From an uncultured Cellvibrio sp. (GTDB lineage: Bacteria > Pseudomonadota > Gammaproteobacteria > Pseudomonadales > Cellvibrionaceae), in assembly GCA_946886255.1 (NCBI GenBank), contig CAMPIG010000328.1, forward strand, positions 1 through 5,526: DNA of 5,526 bases, written 5' to 3'. Below, piece by piece: positions 1 to 5,526 of the stretch. The notes beneath the pieces were generated by a model, which saw nothing but the letters and a program-made list of their open reading frames with translations, was not told the DNA's origin and did not search any database. Position numbers and translations under genes: made by a program. Numbering within the stretch: the stretch's first letter is position 1; each line of letters begins with the position of its first letter.

Positions 1-792
1 GTGATCCATATCGCGCGACGGTTGGGCGCACTTGCTGTCACCGACCACCTTGGCCGGTACGCCTGCCACGGTGGTACGCGGTGGAACGCTCTTCAATACA
101 ACACTGCCAGCGCCGACCTTGGCGCATTCGCCGATGTCGATATTGCCCAGGATCTTGGCCCCGGCGCTGATCAACACGCCCTTGCGTACTTTGGGATGGC
201 GATCGCCCCCTTCTTTTCCAGTGCCGCCCAAGGTCACCGATTGCATGATGGAGACATTATCTTCCACCACCGCCGTTTCGCCGATCACGATACCCGTGGC
301 GTGATCAAACATGATGCCTTTACCGATCTTCGCGGCCGGGTGTATGTCCACGGCAAACACCGACGAGATGCGGTTTTGCAGGAACAGCGCGAGCGGGTTG
401 CGCCCCTGTTGCCACAGCCAGTGGGCGATGCGATAAGCCTGCAAGGCATGAAAACCCTTGAAATAGAGCAGCGGCGTAACCAGCGAGCAGCAGGCTGAAT
501 CGCGCTCGTTTACCGCATACAAATCGGCGCGCACGGCTTCACCGATAGACGGATCATCATTCAAGGCCTGCTCGATCACTTCGCGCATCAACATGGCTGG
601 CATGGCGGGACTGTCCAGCTTGTTAGCCAGGTGAAAGCTGAGCGCGGCTTCCAGGGTTTCATGATTGAGGATGGTGGAATAGAGGAAACTGGCCAAAACC
701 GGTTCCGACTCTGCCTGCTTGCGGGTCTGATTGCGGATAGATTCCCAGAGCGCGTCGATGGGCTTTGCGGCGGAGGCAGCAGTAGCAGTCAT
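1..792 (-). CDS. cysE: Serine O-acetyltransferase CysE (3' end cut by window edge)
   Basis: Transfers acetyl from acetyl-CoA to L-serine to give O-acetylserine, the first committed step of cysteine synthesis in the cytoplasm; the family is feedback-inhibited by cysteine and binds CysK through its C-terminal tail. Translating the minus strand from ATG at 792-790 gives 264 uninterrupted codons to the left edge. An N-terminal helical domain (about 1-140) contains TPLLYFKGFHALQAYRI (106-122). A left-handed beta-helix of hexapeptide repeats follows (about 148-250), with DIHPAAKIG (D149), DHATG (H164), TLGGTGKEGGDRHPK (H199) and AGVPAKVVG. D149 and H164 match the catalytic dyad as I recall it from the E. 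coli enzyme. The visible tail ends DMDH, close to the E. coli C-terminus (273 aa), so probably fewer than about 15 residues are missing. AAAGGA at 805-800 lies 7 nt before the ATG and supports this start. It lies 98 nt downstream of srkA on the same strand. Identification is very secure. Confidence 0.96.
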   Translation of the reverse strand, partial: MTATAASAAKPIDALWESIRNQTRKQAESEPVLASFLYSTILNHETLEAALSFHLANKLDSPAMPAMLMREVIEQALNDDPSIGEAVRADLYAVNERDSACCSLVTPLLYFKGFHALQAYRIAHWLWQQGRNPLALFLQNRISSVFAVDIHPAAKIGKGIMFDHATGIVIGETAVVEDNVSIMQSVTLGGTGKEGGDRHPKVRKGVLISAGAKILGNIDIGECAKVGAGSVVLKSVPPRTTVAGVPAKVVGDSKCAQPSRDMDH

Positions 793-831
793 GATGAGAT
801 CCTTTGAATGGGCCGGTTGAAGCGTCTGTGC

Positions 832-860
832 ATTATTGGGCCTTGAACCGGGGATTTCCA
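832..860 (-). promoter_or_regulatory. Candidate sigma70 promoter for cysE
   Basis: Read on the minus strand, TGGAAA (860-855, 4 of 6 matches to TTGACA) is followed after exactly 17 nt by AATAAT (837-832, 5 of 6 matches to TATAAT). Transcription would begin near 825, giving a leader of roughly 33 nt that contains the AAAGGA ribosome binding site. It would let cysE be expressed separately from srkA, which ends 30 nt further upstream at 891. This rests on sequence match alone. Confidence 0.4.
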
Positions 861-890
861 GTGCACAGGCCCATACGAGGGTTTCCCCTA

Positions 891-1892
891 TTAAAACACC
901 GCCAGCGGTGGTTCGTACAAGGCCGCCAGTTGCTCGCGCAACTCCAGGATATGTTCACCCCAGTAGCGCTCGGTATTGAACCAGGGGAAGTGGCGGGGAA
1001 AAGCCGGGTCATCCCAGCGGCGCGCGAGCCAGGCGCTGTAGTGCATGATACGTAAGGTGCGCAGCGCCTCGATCAGATTCAGTTCGGCCAGATCAAAATC
1101 ACAAAATTCCCGATAGCCATCCAGAATTTCAGCCAACTGCAAACTCTGCTGCTCGCGTTCGCCGGACAGCAGCATCCACAGATCCTGCACTGCCGGCCCG
1201 TTGCGCGCATCATCAAAGTCCACGAAATGGGGCGCATCGTTGCGCCAGAGGATATTGCCGGGGTGGCAGTCGCCGTGCAGGCGAATCGGCGTGAAGCGGG
1301 TCTGGGCAAAGCGGTCTTCCAGGCGGCGGATCAGGTCCGCACCGAGGCTGCGATAGGATTCGCGCAGACTGGATGGAATAAAATCATGTTCCATCAGAAA
1401 GGTGTAACTGTCCCGTGCAAAGCTCTGGACATCCAGCATTGGTCGTTCGATGAAGGGCCGCGCCCGACCCAAAGCGTGGATACGTCCCAGCACGCGGCCC
1501 AGGGACAACAGTTGGTCATAGTCATCCAGGTTGGGAGCATGGCCGCCTTGGCGAGGGTAAAGCGCAAACCGGAAGCTGGTGTCCTGACGGGTGAATGTCC
1601 GCAGGGTATGGCCGCCCGCATCGGCCGTTGGTGGCACGACAGAGATTTCCAACTCGTGCAAGGCCTGGGTAAAAGTATGCTCCTCCAGAATCTGTGCATC
1701 GCTCCAGCGCTGTGGGCGGTAGAACTTGGCGATCAGGGGCGCACCATCTTCAACACCGACCTGGTAGACGCGGTTTTCGTAACTGTTTAATGCCAGGACA
1801 CGGGCGTCGCTCAGGTAGCCGCAGCTTTCTACGGCATCCAGCACCAGGTCGGGGCTGAGTGCTTCGTATGGATGGGCTGTGGGCTCGTTCAT
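891..1892 (-). CDS. srkA: Stress response serine/threonine kinase SrkA (YihE/RdoA family)
   Basis: A cytoplasmic protein kinase of the aminoglycoside phosphotransferase/choline kinase fold. The E. coli member protects against oxidative damage and stress-induced death. With the start chosen here the protein has 333 residues, against 328 in E. coli. Visible motifs are LNSYENRVYQ (35-44) as the nucleotide loop, IAKFYRP with the likely ATP-binding lysine K56, LGRVLGRIHALG (131-142), the catalytic loop LHGDCHPGNILWR (D208, N213), and HFVDFDDARNGPAVQDLWM with metal-binding D225. D208 and D225 are 17 apart, one more than I recall for E. coli. An in-frame ATG lies seven codons upstream at 1913, but only the ATG at 1892 has a ribosome binding site (AAAAGG, 9 nt away), so 1892 is preferred. 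A TAGAAT -10-like box sits at 1937-1932 with no clear -35. The gene is divergent from the S41 peptidase gene and is followed by cysE, not by dsbA as in E. coli. Confidence 0.94.
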   Translation of the reverse strand: MNEPTAHPYEALSPDLVLDAVESCGYLSDARVLALNSYENRVYQVGVEDGAPLIAKFYRPQRWSDAQILEEHTFTQALHELEISVVPPTADAGGHTLRTFTRQDTSFRFALYPRQGGHAPNLDDYDQLLSLGRVLGRIHALGRARPFIERPMLDVQSFARDSYTFLMEHDFIPSSLRESYRSLGADLIRRLEDRFAQTRFTPIRLHGDCHPGNILWRNDAPHFVDFDDARNGPAVQDLWMLLSGEREQQSLQLAEILDGYREFCDFDLAELNLIEALRTLRIMHYSAWLARRWDDPAFPRHFPWFNTERYWGEHILELREQLAALYEPPLAVF

Positions 1893-1920
1893 GGAAGTTG
1901 ACCTTTTATGCATGGAAGTT
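1890..1920 (-). repeat. 10-bp direct repeat carrying two in-frame srkA start codons
   Basis: The ten bases AACTTCCATG (minus-strand sense) occur exactly at 1920-1911 and 1899-1890, 21 nt apart. Each copy ends in an ATG in the srkA frame. Only the downstream copy has an AAAAGG element in front of it (1907-1902, 9 nt spacing), and that element lies between the two copies. The upstream ATG has no such element. The arrangement decides the start call for srkA. Confidence 0.6.
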
Positions 1921-2027
1921 CACGGACAAATATTCTACGCTGAGCCATAGCCCAACGCGGTCGGACAGTGTGCCTCACCGGCCAGTGGAGCGGAACCTTT
2001 AATAGGGTTAAATAATGCAGGTAAATT

Positions 2028-2057
2028 TCGTCAGGGACAGTTGCTGGCGGAGATAAT
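2028..2057 (+). promoter_or_regulatory. Possible sigma70 promoter for the S41 peptidase operon
   Basis: TCGTCA (2028-2033, 4 of 6 to TTGACA) is followed after 18 nt by GATAAT (2052-2057, 5 of 6 to TATAAT). Initiation near 2064 would leave a leader of only about 15 nt, with the AGAAGG ribosome binding site at its very start, which is short. It is the best match I see in the 186-nt divergent spacer, but weak. Upstream at 1998-2012 lies a small inverted repeat, TTTAA-TAGGG-TTAAA. Confidence 0.25.
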
Positions 2058-2064
2058 CGATAAC

Positions 2065-2070
2065 AGAAGG
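2065..2070 (+). promoter_or_regulatory. Shine-Dalgarno AGAAGG deciding the GTG start of the S41 peptidase
   Basis: AGAAGG ends 8 nt before GTG at 2079-2081. The next in-frame ATG falls at codon 22, inside the signal peptide hydrophobic core, and starting there would remove the basic n-region. The GTG is therefore the likely start. Confidence 0.75.
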
Positions 2071-2078
2071 AATTCAGC

Positions 2079-3722
2079 GTGATTCACACCTTTGCATCAA
2101 GTCTCAATGTGTTTGGCCGTTTATCCTTTGTGCTGTTGTTAATGGGTTTGGCGGGTTGTGGTGGTGGGGGTGGTTCTTCCTTGCTCGATGACCGAACCGG
2201 CAATTTCAACAATAACAACAATACGGCATGGCAACCGGGAGTCTTTAAATCCGCCAGTGACTTTAAGAATCGCTGCGATGCGCCGCGCTCCGGCACCGAT
2301 CCCTATACCGGCAATAATTACCCCGACCGCTCCGGTAAAACGCTCGATGAAAACAACTGGCTGCGCTCCTGGAGTAATGAAACCTATCTCTGGTACGACG
2401 AGATTGTTGATGTTGATCCGGCTGGATTCGACGACCCGACCTTATATTTCGAATTACTCAAAACCTATGGCCTGACCCCCTCGGGCGCGCCCAAAGATCA
2501 GTTCCACTTCACCTACGACACGGCTGAATGGAATGCCTTGTCCGGTTCCGGGGTGTCGGCTGGCTATGGGGTAACCTGGGCTGTTATCAATGCCGTACCG
2601 CCGCGGGAAATTCGCGTGGCCTACACAGAACCCAATACTCCCGCGACCGCAGAAGGCGTGGACCTGGCGCGCGGTGCACTGGTGTTGGAAGTGAACGGTG
2701 TGAATGCCGTGGAGGACAATACCGGGGCGGGGATTGATACCTTGAACGATGGTCTTTTTCCTTCTGATACGGGGCAAACTGCCACTCTGGTTGTCCGGGA
2801 TATCGGCTCCGATGAAGCGCGCACCGTCACCCTGACATCAACCTCTATCACCTCTACGCCGGTGCAATATGTCAAAACCCTTGAAAGCGAATCTGGCGAG
2901 CAGGTGGGTTATTTGTTATTCAATGATCACATTGCTACCTCGGAGGAGCTGCTGATCGACGCCATTGATCAACTCAGTTCGGCCGGCGCCACGCAACTGG
3001 TACTGGATCTGCGTTACAACGGTGGTGGTTTGCTCGCTATCGCCAGCCAACTGGCTTTTATGATTGCCGGGGATGCGCCCACAACAGACCAAGCGTTCTA
3101 CAACATCAGCTTTAATGACAAACATCCTGATCGCGACCCTGTCACCGGCCAAAATCTGACACCTATTCCGTTTTATGATCGGACGTTGGGCTTCTCGACC
3201 GCCAGCGGTCAACCCTTGCCCAGCCTCAATCTGACGCGGGTATATGTCCTGACTGGCTCCAATACCTGTTCTGCCAGTGAGGCCGTTATCAATGGCCTGC
3301 GCGGTGTGGGTGTGGAGGTGATCCAGATAGGTACTTCGACCTGCGGCAAACCCTACGGCTTCTATCCCACCGACAATTGCGGTACCACCTACTTTACGGT
3401 GCAATTCAAAGGCGATAACGCCAAAGGGTTTGGTGAATATTCCGATGGCTTCACCCCGGGCAGCAATCCGGCCGACGCCGCCAGTTTGCCTGGCTGTATG
3501 GTGGCGGACGATTACCTGCATGCACTGGGGGATCCGGCGGAGGCGCGCCTGGCAGCAGCAATGACGTATCACGAGACGGGCGAGTGTCCGACGGTGAGCG
3601 GTATGGGTTTGCAAAAGGGCATGCAAAAACAGGCAGTGCCAGTGGCCGAGGGCTACGTGTATAAGCCGGCAGCGCTGCAAAACACCATCCTGTTGCCTCC
3701 GGATGCCGGAGCCGCGCCATGA
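2079..3722 (+). CDS. S41 family (C-terminal processing peptidase-like) lipoprotein
   Basis: A predicted envelope serine peptidase of 547 residues, starting at GTG. Residues 1-26 are a lipoprotein signal peptide (R14, hydrophobic LSFVLLLMGLAG) with lipobox LAGC and lipidated C27. Glycine at +2 favours outer-membrane sorting. A low-complexity linker follows (five Gly after C27, then five Asn at 44-48). The region 94-110 (WLRSWSNETYLWYDEIV) resembles the helical N-terminal part of S41 proteins. Roughly 155-255 fits a PDZ-like substrate-binding domain, with GALVLEVNGV at 199-208. The catalytic core has LVLDLRYNGGG (307-317), NTCSASEAV with nucleophile S398, and TSTCGKPYG with general base K424. 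The 26-residue S-K spacing is one more than the 25 in plant CtpA as I recall it. Cysteines 397, 422 and 434 flank these residues. The substrate is unknown. The downstream lipoprotein gene overlaps the stop codon. The family call is firm; the role is not. Confidence 0.9.
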   Translation: MIHTFASSLNVFGRLSFVLLLMGLAGCGGGGGSSLLDDRTGNFNNNNNTAWQPGVFKSASDFKNRCDAPRSGTDPYTGNNYPDRSGKTLDENNWLRSWSNETYLWYDEIVDVDPAGFDDPTLYFELLKTYGLTPSGAPKDQFHFTYDTAEWNALSGSGVSAGYGVTWAVINAVPPREIRVAYTEPNTPATAEGVDLARGALVLEVNGVNAVEDNTGAGIDTLNDGLFPSDTGQTATLVVRDIGSDEARTVTLTSTSITSTPVQYVKTLESESGEQVGYLLFNDHIATSEELLIDAIDQLSSAGATQLVLDLRYNGGGLLAIASQLAFMIAGDAPTTDQAFYNISFNDKHPDRDPVTGQNLTPIPFYDRTLGFSTASGQPLPSLNLTRVYVLTGSNTCSASEAVINGLRGVGVEVIQIGTSTCGKPYGFYPTDNCGTTYFTVQFKGDNAKGFGEYSDGFTPGSNPADAASLPGCMVADDYLHALGDPAEARLAAAMTYHETGECPTVSGMGLQKGMQKQAVPVAEGYVYKPAALQNTILLPPDAGAAP

Positions 3723-4102
3723 GTTGGGGCGAGAGCAATATCGGCAGGCTGCTCCCGGCAGTCTTGCTAACCGCCTGTGCCACAGCCGATAGCGATCCCC
3801 GTGCTGACCGGCCTGCGCGCCTTGCTGATCCCTCACCTGCTACCTGCGAGCAGGTTCAGCACGTGGTTGAGAAAGCCCTGGGCATGCCGGTGATATTGGC
3901 CGACGATGTATTCAGTTCCAGCAGCCGTCTGATAATCGAACGCAAGCAACATCGCCACCTGGAACAGGGATTGGTAATGGGAACTGACCTGTCCGGACCG
4001 GGGGAGCAATTTGTCCTGGTGCGCAACGGTGATGTTTGTTTGTTAGTGCGCGCCGCCGACCAGAGTCGCTGGCCCCTTACTGTGGATTGTGTGGTGGAAT
4101 AA
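3719..4102 (+). CDS. Small lipoprotein of unknown function coupled to the S41 peptidase
   Basis: I do not recognise a family. The 127-residue product begins with a short signal peptide with one basic residue (R10), a hydrophobic stretch LLPAVLLTA and lipobox LTAC, giving lipidated C20 with Ala at +2, which suggests the outer membrane. The mature part is about 107 residues with a polar linker (21-40) and then a mixed alpha/beta-looking domain. It has three further cysteines (C43, C107, C124), an even-spaced SSSS stretch (66-69) and a basic segment ERKQHRH (74-80). Its ATG overlaps the TGA of the peptidase gene as ATGA, and GGAG at 3708-3711 lies 7 nt upstream, so the two are almost certainly co-translated. 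A partner, inhibitor or targeting role for the peptidase is an inference from position only. Confidence 0.8.
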   Translation: MSWGESNIGRLLPAVLLTACATADSDPRADRPARLADPSPATCEQVQHVVEKALGMPVILADDVFSSSSRLIIERKQHRHLEQGLVMGTDLSGPGEQFVLVRNGDVCLLVRAADQSRWPLTVDCVVE

Positions 4103-4167
4103 GCGTTGAAAATCGCCCTATTGCCGCCAAAAATCAATAATTGTGGCGATGCCGAATGTAAATTTTT

Positions 4168-4320
4168 GTGGAGCAGGGCTCATTGGCTGTGTCGGGACTT
4201 TCATCCTGGCCGGATAGAGGCTATAAGGAGATAGAAGCTAAAGGAGCCGAAATAAAGGAGCCAGAACTACAGGAGTTGGGATTTATTAAGGAAATAGAGC
4301 CTGACGACATGTTCGTCTAA
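4168..4320 (+). other. Doubtful 50-codon reading frame upstream of parA
   Basis: From GTG 4168 to TAA 4318-4320 an open frame of 50 codons runs through the purine-rich repeat and ends 14 nt before the parA ATG, close enough for coupling. The product would be lysine- and glutamate-rich in its second half (for example KEIEAKGAEIKEPE) and end in DDMFV. Against it: no ribosome binding site precedes the GTG. The frame also uses three ATA codons, an AGA and a CTA in 50 codons, unlike the neighbouring genes, and its acidic-basic composition follows directly from the GA-rich repeat. More likely not a gene. Confidence 0.15.
4213..4292 (+). repeat. Degenerate purine-rich tandem repeat with AGGAG cores
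   Basis: Five imperfect units of 14-18 nt, each ending in AAGGA or CAGGA, follow one another: 4213-4229, 4230-4245, 4246-4259, 4260-4274 and 4275-4292. The first two are most alike (GATAGAGGCTATAAGGA and GATAGAAGCTAAAGGA), and AATAGAGCC at 4293-4301 resembles the start of a sixth. AGGAG occurs at 4226, 4242, 4256 and 4271, at intervals of 16, 14 and 15. By hand count 57 of 80 bases in 4221-4300 are purines. The repeat ends about 40 nt before the parA start, too far for these Shine-Dalgarno-like cores to serve that start directly. Confidence 0.55.
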
Positions 4321-4334
4321 TCAGCGAGAGCCCT

Positions 4335-5102
4335 ATGATCACGATCGCGTTCTACAACCTCAAAGGTGGCGTGGGTAAAACCACAACCGCCGTAAACATG
4401 GCCTACATGGCCGCAGCGGCCGGGAAAAATACGGTGTTGTGGGATCTGGATCCGCAAGCTGCTGCGACCTGGTTGTGTCAGCAAGAGAATGCCAAATCCC
4501 GGGCCATCAAAGTCTTCAGCAAGGGTAAAGCGGTCGCCGATCTGGAGGTGGCTACGCCCTTTCCCGGTTTGAGCGTGATTCCGGCGGATCTCAGCCTGCG
4601 CAAGATGGAAAAAGAATTTGAGGGTCAGAGCGGCAACCGCTGGCTAAAGAACCTCATCAAACCTCTTGCTGATAAGAATGACATCCTGATCTACGACTGC
4701 GCCCCCTCGCTCTCGCCCGCCATGGAACAGCTGTTGAGCGATGTGGACATTGTGCTGATTCCCATGATTCCCAGCCCTCTCTCGATTCGTGCCATGGAGC
4801 AGGTCATTGCATTCTTTGGCGAAAAGAAAAACAGTCCGCAAAAGATCCTGGGTTTTTTTAACCAGGTCGATATGCGCCGCAACCTGCACCGCCAGGCGGT
4901 GGAAAACCTTAAACAGATGCCGGTACCTATGCTTAAAAGCTGGATTCCCATGAATTCGGCGGTAGAACAAATGGCGCTGCGGCAGGCACCGCTGACCAGT
5001 TACGCCAGCCACGGCCGCGCCGCTCTGGCTTATCAGGAGATGTGGAAGGAGTTGGCCCGGTTATTACGGAAAACTGAGCGGGAAGCCAGCGTCGCCTCGT
5101 AA
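4335..5102 (+). CDS. ParA family ATPase (orphan, no parB alongside)
   Basis: A 255-residue cytoplasmic P-loop ATPase of the ParA/MinD/Soj family, which dimerises on ATP and usually positions DNA or protein cargo. It starts directly with MITIAFYNLKGGVGKTTTA: the deviant Walker A has signature lysine K10 and P-loop lysine K15. The A' motif is LWDLDPQAAAT (D37, D39), and Walker B is ILIYDCAPSLS (D121). FFNQVDMRR (174-182) fits the adenine-contacting segment. There is no N-terminal helix-turn-helix extension, so it belongs to the short (type Ib or Soj-like) size class, without a DNA-binding regulatory domain. No ParB gene is in the window; downstream lies a convergent comF. The ATG has only a weak GAGAG element (4326-4330) 4 nt upstream, so its translation may be weak or coupled to something upstream. 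Which cargo it positions cannot be read from sequence. Confidence 0.93.
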   Translation: MITIAFYNLKGGVGKTTTAVNMAYMAAAAGKNTVLWDLDPQAAATWLCQQENAKSRAIKVFSKGKAVADLEVATPFPGLSVIPADLSLRKMEKEFEGQSGNRWLKNLIKPLADKNDILIYDCAPSLSPAMEQLLSDVDIVLIPMIPSPLSIRAMEQVIAFFGEKKNSPQKILGFFNQVDMRRNLHRQAVENLKQMPVPMLKSWIPMNSAVEQMALRQAPLTSYASHGRAALAYQEMWKELARLLRKTEREASVAS

Positions 5103-5141
5103 ATCCCATGCCGATTTTGGCTGATTAGCATTTTCAAACGT

Positions 5142-5526
5142 TTACGCCGTCTCACGGGTGTTCTCCGGTTTGATGTCCGGGGTTCGCGCCACCGCCCAGA
5201 CATGTACCTCCCTGGCTCCTTGTTGAATAAATAACCGGCTCAGTTCGCGCGTGGTGGCAGTGGTCGTCATCACATCGTCCAGCAGTGCAATACGTCGTCC
5301 ATCAATTGCCGCCCGCCCGGTCGCCGTCATACAAAATACCTGCCGTAAATTCTCCTGCCGCTTTGCGCGGCTCAAGCCTTTTTGTGATGGGGTCTGTCGC
5401 GTGCGTCGGCAAAGACGGGATTGCAGCGGAATGTCTAATTGGCTGGACAGTTGCCGGCCGAGCAACTCGGTTTGGTTGAAGCCGCGCAACCAGCGACGCG
5501 TCCAGTGCAAAGGCACGGGGATGATC
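5142..5526 (-). CDS. comF: ComF/GntX family phosphoribosyltransferase-like protein (5' end beyond window)
   Basis: The open frame reaches the right edge and codes for at least 127 residues. A GTG at 5516 could be taken as a start, but the frame upstream of it reads IIP and joins PVPLHW, a conserved ComF segment, so the gene is cut by the window edge. The N-terminal half, usually with a zinc-binding cysteine cluster, is not visible (family members are about 230-240 aa). Visible motifs in order are PVPLHWTRRWLRGFNQTELL, then TPSQKGLSRAKRQENLRQVF, the PRPP-loop region IALLDDVMTTTAT, and VHVWAVARTP near the end. ComF-type proteins are linked to DNA uptake in naturally competent bacteria and to use of external DNA in GntX; their exact activity is poorly known. 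The usual DDVxTTGAT has TTT in place of TTG. It converges with parA, 39 nt apart. Confidence 0.9.
   Translation of the reverse strand, partial: IIPVPLHWTRRWLRGFNQTELLGRQLSSQLDIPLQSRLCRRTRQTPSQKGLSRAKRQENLRQVFCMTATGRAAIDGRRIALLDDVMTTTATTRELSRLFIQQGAREVHVWAVARTPDIKPENTRETA

Larger units (their letters stand above)
4103..4334 (+). other. Intergenic spacer between lipoprotein gene and parA
   Basis: These 232 bases hold no clear gene. The first part (4103-4170) is AT-rich with weak inverted repeats: ATCGCC at 4112-4117 pairs with GGCGAT at 4145-4150, and CGCCA at 4125-4129 with TGGCG at 4144-4148. A T-run at 4163-4167 begins 12 nt after the hairpin, too far for a standard intrinsic terminator. 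A TATAAG -10-like box lies at 4222-4227 without a good -35. The second part is a purine-rich degenerate repeat, listed separately. Confidence 0.6.

Noticed and set aside
1..498. Plus-strand open frame of 165 codons at the left edge
   Set aside because: It is antisense to cysE, whose minus-strand frame gives an unmistakable acetyltransferase; the plus product has no recognisable motif.
1227..1790. Plus-strand open frame of 187 codons
   Set aside because: It lies wholly antisense to srkA, whose motifs are clear; this is a by-product of that gene's codon bias.
1991..2036. Sigma-E type promoter upstream of the envelope peptidase
   Set aside because: GGAAC at 1992-1996 matches the -35 start, but no TCTGA-like -10 is found at the expected spacing.
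2916..3836. Minus-strand open frame of 306 codons
   Set aside because: It is antisense to the S41 peptidase and crosses into the small lipoprotein gene; the product is rich in Arg, His and Gln without domain motifs, typical of a shadow frame.
4112..4167. Possible intrinsic terminator after the small lipoprotein gene
   Set aside because: The stem arms (ATCGCC/GGCGAT or CGCCA/TGGCG) are only 5-6 bp with long loops, and the T-run begins 12 nt after the stem, so it does not fit a standard terminator.
5103..5141. Bidirectional terminator between parA and comF
   Set aside because: Only 3-bp arms could be found (GCC-GATTTT-GGC and GCT-GATT-AGC), which is too weak to call.
5142..5516. ComF as a complete short protein starting at GTG 5516
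   Set aside because: The frame stays open upstream to the window edge, and the preceding residues complete a conserved ComF motif, so the true start lies outside.

Overview
The window reads as ordinary chromosomal DNA of a gammaproteobacterium. The encoded CysE and SrkA (YihE/RdoA) proteins look closely similar to what I remember of the E. coli proteins. The lipoprotein with a glycine-rich linker after its lipobox, together with comF and an orphan parA, would fit a marine or soil group such as the Cellvibrionaceae. That genus-level guess comes from memory of gene style, not from a search. I see no insertion sequence, integrase, tRNA, rRNA, CRISPR array or phage gene, and no stretch over 300 bases without a gene.

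Layout, left to right. Positions 1-792 (minus strand) hold nearly all of cysE, serine O-acetyltransferase; the last few codons and the stop lie beyond the left edge. Positions 891-1892 (minus) hold srkA, a stress-response Ser/Thr kinase of the APH fold, transcribed toward cysE. A divergent intergenic region (1893-2078) separates srkA from a plus-strand pair: an outer-membrane-type lipoprotein S41 (C-terminal-processing) peptidase at 2079-3722, and a small unrecognised lipoprotein at 3719-4102 that overlaps it by ATGA. A 232-base spacer (4103-4334) carries a degenerate purine-rich tandem repeat with AGGAG cores and a doubtful 50-codon reading frame. Then come an orphan ParA-type ATPase at 4335-5102 (plus) and, convergent with it, the C-terminal half of a ComF/GntX-type phosphoribosyltransferase at 5142-5526 (minus, running off the right edge).

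The genes fall into separate functional units: cysteine biosynthesis and stress kinase on the left, an envelope peptidase with a coupled lipoprotein in the middle, and a ParA ATPase and a ComF protein on the right. No strong evidence for a new multi-gene system was found. The items most worth a second look are the peptidase-lipoprotein pair with cysteines next to the catalytic residues, the AGGAG repeat upstream of parA, and the missing glycine in the ComF PRPP loop.
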